Shown piece after piece: positions 14,301 through 15,786 of a stretch of 15,786 bases of DNA. Source of the DNA: Desulfobulbaceae bacterium (GTDB lineage: Bacteria > Desulfobacterota > Desulfobulbia > Desulfobulbales > SURF-16); contig JALNXE010000101.1 in assembly GCA_023230525.1 (NCBI GenBank), positions 1-15,786 of the forward strand. The letters run 5' to 3'. Position 1 is the stretch's first letter. Each line of letters starts with the position of its first letter. The translations under genes were made by a program, and so were the position numbers. The notes under the pieces were generated by a model, which searched no databases, was not told the DNA's origin, and worked only from the letters and a program-made list of their open reading frames with translations.

Positions 14301-14601
14301 CATGCCGTTTGTAGATGGAACTGATTTCGGCCGTCAGCACAAAGCGCACATTGATGGCCTCCGGCGCGGCCAGATTGAAGGCCGGGGGCACGTTTGGGTT
14401 GCGCAGCCGGTAGAAGCCCGGCTCGGCCGGAGCCAGATTTTCCTTCAGATGCCTGAACCAGCCGGGATGGGTGAAATCACCGGTGCCGATGAGGTGGATG
14501 CCCTTGACCCTGGCCCAACTAAAGAGGCCGGCCAGGGTGCTGTCCTTGCTGGTGGCCCGGGAAAAGGGGGAGTGGATGTGCAGGTCGGCGAGAAATTTCA
14601 T
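11389..14601 (-). CDS. Endonuclease Q-like PHP nuclease fused to UvrD/PcrA-type SF1 helicase
   Basis: The protein has 1070 residues from ATG 14601, chosen because the PHP domain begins there (MKFLADLHIHSPFSRATSK). Residues 1-240 are a PHP metallo-phosphoesterase: DLHIH (6-10), GTGDFTH (39-45), E92 in LTAEIS and SNSDCHSPGKLGRE (219-232). A zinc-finger-like part (about 265-310) has HRKC and CPVCG (C277, C293, C296), as in endonuclease Q / TIGR00375 proteins, which nick DNA 5' of deaminated bases. After a basic linker (about 431-440) comes a full SF1A helicase: NPEQQLAI Q-motif, AGPGTGKT Walker A (482-489), ITFTNRAANEM, VGTFHRFC, VDEFQD (652-657), GDPNQAIYGFRG, RNYRSG, LMTLHGSKGLEFPVVF and FYVGLTRAK (1016-1024). 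All catalytic motifs look intact. It likely repairs deaminated DNA by nick and unwind; that combined role is inferred. The Shine-Dalgarno is weak at 14601. Confidence 0.9.
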   Translation of the reverse strand: MKFLADLHIHSPFSRATSKDSTLAGLFSWARVKGIHLIGTGDFTHPGWFRHLKENLAPAEPGFYRLRNPNVPPAFNLAAPEAINVRFVLTAEISSIYKRHDRVRKVHNILFAPDFAAVEKMNRQLAAIGNIESDGRPILGLDSRDLLEIMLEEMPEGFLVPAHIWTPWFSLFGSKSGFDAIEECFGDLTHHIFALETGLSSDPDMNRLVSALDRFTLISNSDCHSPGKLGRELNRFDCGFDFFTMREALKDPAKGFSGTMEFFPEEGKYHLDGHRKCNVSMEPMETKKHRGICPVCGSPLTIGVSHRVLDLADRQTPGYPAGGPGFQSLIPLPEVIGEIMGKGPTSKGVLEMYQKTINRFGSEFNIFLHTPVEEISPFSPLLAEAVARIRANRVIRQGGFDGQFGVIRTFAEGEINRLRGQASLFADSPVARRKKKEEKTAPPADILPLLQRPAESKDKTGTPNPEQQLAIASTASRILVSAGPGTGKTHTLVSRLVHLLQVEKAEAARIVAITFTNRAANEMRERLAGRAGEQADRVFVGTFHRFCLEWLRQDTPGLTVIGEEERVMLLKRLCPDKTAKELKKLSSSITGFFLAPTTDMQDSQEEINRYLSELARLQAIDLEAVIPVFVHRLQTEQEFSSRVCSRVAHLFVDEFQDVNRSQYELVTLLARSAKIFAIGDPNQAIYGFRGSDLHFFLQFAIEADTQRLALTRNYRSGAAILAAAGAVIEHNRVKGETRLEAQKSDAGDITLYPVASGKAEAENVVKQIEKILGGISSFSINSGRSQGEEAGFSFRDIGVLYRLDRQADDLVEALSRRGIPFQIIGARPFFMAPELQGLYFWTLAATDRATFSDYLGLCRAVPGIGPASVTLLENRISLTSRNFFSDALALPLPAKAAQIIGSVSEQIRCFQQEAAIDLPQALLPVFALLGADSESPSARRFVELAGAFGSLASFALHLAENARATIYDERAEAVSLMTLHGSKGLEFPVVFIPGVEEGLLPCRSMGCDIEEERRLFYVGLTRAKAKLILSYVKPNRPSPFLSEIPAHLLQTMDEEWKKPKKPAARQLKLF

Positions 14602-14639
14602 GGCATTGTTCTTTTGACATTCAGAGAAAGCGGAATTAG

Positions 14640-14680
14640 TGTATCCTCCTAACATAACCAAAATTGCCTGTTACGTAAAA
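14640..14680 (-). promoter_or_regulatory. Possible promoter for the nuclease-helicase gene
   Basis: On the minus strand TTTACG and TATGTT are separated by 17 bases, a modest match to a sigma70 promoter, followed by a strong AGGAGG (near 14648). That Shine-Dalgarno has no start codon at a usable distance: the family start lies about 45 bases further on. The promoter call is weak. Confidence 0.25.
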
Positions 14681-14795
14681 AGTATTTTAAGTGCCTGAAA
14701 TACTTAAAGTGCCTTAAGTTGAAGGAGTTATCTGGTCATAAAGTACCGCAACTTCAAGTACTTTAGGCACTTAAGCGCACTTTAGTCACTTTTAT
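14675..14795. repeat. AAGTGCCT/AAGTACTT-word inverted repeat block
   Basis: The left arm 14687-14710 and right arm 14751-14774 are inverted copies over 24 bases with three mismatches. More AAGTG/CACTT words extend on both sides (AAAGTGCCTTAAG at 14706-14718, CACTTTAGTCACTT at 14778-14791). The block occupies most of the 212-base gap between two divergent genes, so any promoters for these genes must lie in or next to it. It has no GC-rich core. Confidence 0.75.
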
Positions 14796-14813
14796 TCACA
14801 AAGGGGAAGCAAC

Positions 14814-15728
14814 ATGTCGGAACTGATTGATGTCATCGTGGTGGGGGCGGGGCCGGCCGGGCTGCAGGCGGCCGTTCATGCCGTGCGCAAAAAAGCCTCC
14901 GTGCTGGTGCTGGGACGTCCGCATAAAAGCGCCATTTACTGGGGCCATGTGGAAAATTACCTGTGCGTGGACGGGGTGACCGGCGGCAAGGAACTGCTCG
15001 CCATCGGGCGGGCTCAGGCCTTGCGTTTCGGCGCGCAGTTCGTCGAAGAGGACGTGCTGGGCATTGAGCAGCGCGATGGCCATTTTGATATGCGCACGGA
15101 AAGCGCCACCTATCTGGCACGAACGGTTATTCTGGCCACCGGCACCTCCAAAACCAAGCTCAAGGTCAAGGGCGAAAAAGAGTTGACCGGCAGAGGTGTC
15201 AGTTACTGCGTTGACTGTGACGCCAATTTTTTCCGCAACGCCAAGGTGGCGGTGGTGGGCAATGAGAGCGCGGCGGTGGACGGGGCTTTGACGCTGCTCA
15301 AATACGCCTCCGAGGTGCATCTGGTTGTCAAGGAGCTGGCGGTTTCCCAGGAACTGGCCGGCAAACTGGCGGCCAGCAGCATTAAGGTTCATAGCACCTG
15401 GGTCAAGGAGATCATCGGGGAAAACGCGGTGGAGAAACTGCTGCTGGAAGATGATTCAACCCTTGCTGTGGAAGGGGTGTTCATTGAGTTGGGCGCCAAG
15501 GGCGCCATGGAGCTTGCCACCAATCTGGGGGTGCAGCTTGACATGGAGACCTTCTCCTATATCGATACCAACAAGCGGCAGGAGACCAACCTGGCCGGGG
15601 TCTATGCGGCGGGCGATATTGCCGGCCCGCCTCTGCAGATGGCCAAGGCGGTGGGGGAAGGGTGTGTGGCCGGCTGGTATGCGGCAAATTTTGCCAACAA
15701 GCAGAAAAGAATCGAAGCCGCTGATTGA
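14814..15728 (+). CDS. Thioredoxin reductase-like FAD/NAD(P) flavoprotein
   Basis: This 304-residue protein has the TrxB layout. An FAD-binding VVGAGPAGL (residues 9-17) is followed by ATG at about 108-110 and the redox pair CVDCD (C132, C135) at the place of the usual CATCD. A second Rossmann motif VVGNESAAVDGAL (about 147-159) and an FAD-binding VYAAGDI near the C-terminus complete it. The NAD(P) motif departs from the common GGGDSAxEEA (here GNESAAVDGA), so partner or cofactor choice may differ from standard TrxB. A good Shine-Dalgarno (AAGGGGA) precedes ATG 14814. It could reduce the thioredoxin-fold protein encoded at 10767-11249; that pairing is inferred from proximity. The stop TGA shares one base with the next ATG. 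Confidence 0.87.
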   Translation: MSELIDVIVVGAGPAGLQAAVHAVRKKASVLVLGRPHKSAIYWGHVENYLCVDGVTGGKELLAIGRAQALRFGAQFVEEDVLGIEQRDGHFDMRTESATYLARTVILATGTSKTKLKVKGEKELTGRGVSYCVDCDANFFRNAKVAVVGNESAAVDGALTLLKYASEVHLVVKELAVSQELAGKLAASSIKVHSTWVKEIIGENAVEKLLLEDDSTLAVEGVFIELGAKGAMELATNLGVQLDMETFSYIDTNKRQETNLAGVYAAGDIAGPPLQMAKAVGEGCVAGWYAANFANKQKRIEAAD

Positions 15729-15786
15729 TGGCAGTCCTGCCCGACGCCCATTATATGCAGCTGGCACTTAACCAGGCTGAGCTTGC
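15728..15786 (+). CDS. tadA: Probable tRNA(Arg) adenosine deaminase TadA, N-terminal fragment (partial)
   Basis: The frame starts at ATG 15728, overlapping the TGA of the flavoprotein gene by one base, and is open to the window end (19 codons). The peptide DAHYMQLALNQAEL matches the first helix of bacterial TadA and related CDA-fold nucleoside deaminases (HexYMxxALxxAxxA). TadA converts the wobble adenosine of tRNA-Arg(ACG) to inosine. The zinc-binding HAE and PCxxC motifs lie beyond the window, so another deaminase of this fold is possible. The overlap suggests translational coupling to the flavoprotein. Confidence 0.6.
   Translation, partial: MAVLPDAHYMQLALNQAEL

Noticed and set aside
12970..14652. 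560-codon open frame on the plus strand
   Set aside because: Antisense to the nuclease-helicase gene with intact motifs; low-complexity Gly/Ala/Arg-rich translation with no domain.
14602..14661. Upstream start (ATG 14661) for the nuclease-helicase gene
   Set aside because: The extra 20 residues precede the PHP core start and the strong AGGAGG lies inside this extension, not before it. The start at 14601 fits the family better, though its own ribosome site is weak.

Overview
This 15.8 kb window looks like chromosomal DNA from a Gram-negative bacterium. The outer-membrane polysaccharide export genes, the lipoprotein and the style of the redox genes would suit a Desulfobacterota (deltaproteobacterial) genome. 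That placement is an impression from gene content and repeat style; no rRNA or other marker gene is present to confirm it.

Layout, left to right. (1) 1-403: the start of a leftward gene that resembles an IS110-family transposase, its non-coding end, and a REP-like palindrome. (2) 404-9516, all rightward: an exopolysaccharide/capsule cassette. It holds a polyprenyl-phosphate glycosyl-1-phosphate transferase; a small Ala/Gly/Ser-rich secreted protein resembling E. coli YjbE/GfcA, with its own promoter, a possible operator and a strong terminator; a multi-SLBB polysaccharide export protein; a Wzz-type chain-length protein; a YjbH/GfcD-family protein; and a lipoprotein of unknown function. In outline the transferase loads the first sugar on the lipid carrier, the Wzz protein controls chain length, and the SLBB, YjbH-like and lipoprotein products act in export at the cell envelope. 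The set resembles the E. coli yjbEFGH and gfcABCDE operons, but YjbF and YjbG homologues are not recognisable. (3) 9670-14601, all leftward: an Old Yellow Enzyme-type flavin oxidoreductase, a two-domain thioredoxin-fold protein, and a large protein joining an endonuclease Q-like PHP nuclease with zinc finger to a complete UvrD/PcrA-type SF1 helicase. (4) 14814-15786, rightward: a thioredoxin-reductase-like flavoprotein whose stop overlaps the start of a probable tRNA adenosine deaminase (TadA), cut by the window edge.

The most unusual feature is the DNA between genes from 5 kb onward. Five intergenic spaces are almost wholly filled with inverted blocks built from short repeated words (GTGAGGA in three, AGTCTGTAGG in one, AAGTGCCT/AAGTACTT in one). 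The three GTGAGGA blocks also carry a strong GC-rich palindrome in the centre. The blocks run from stop codon to start codon, and in one case continue into a gene, where they supply the ribosome binding site and code for part of the lipoprotein signal peptide. A separate set of REP-like palindromes (ATTCCGG...CCGGAAT) lies beside the IS110-like end and inside the 5' part of the yjbH-like reading frame.
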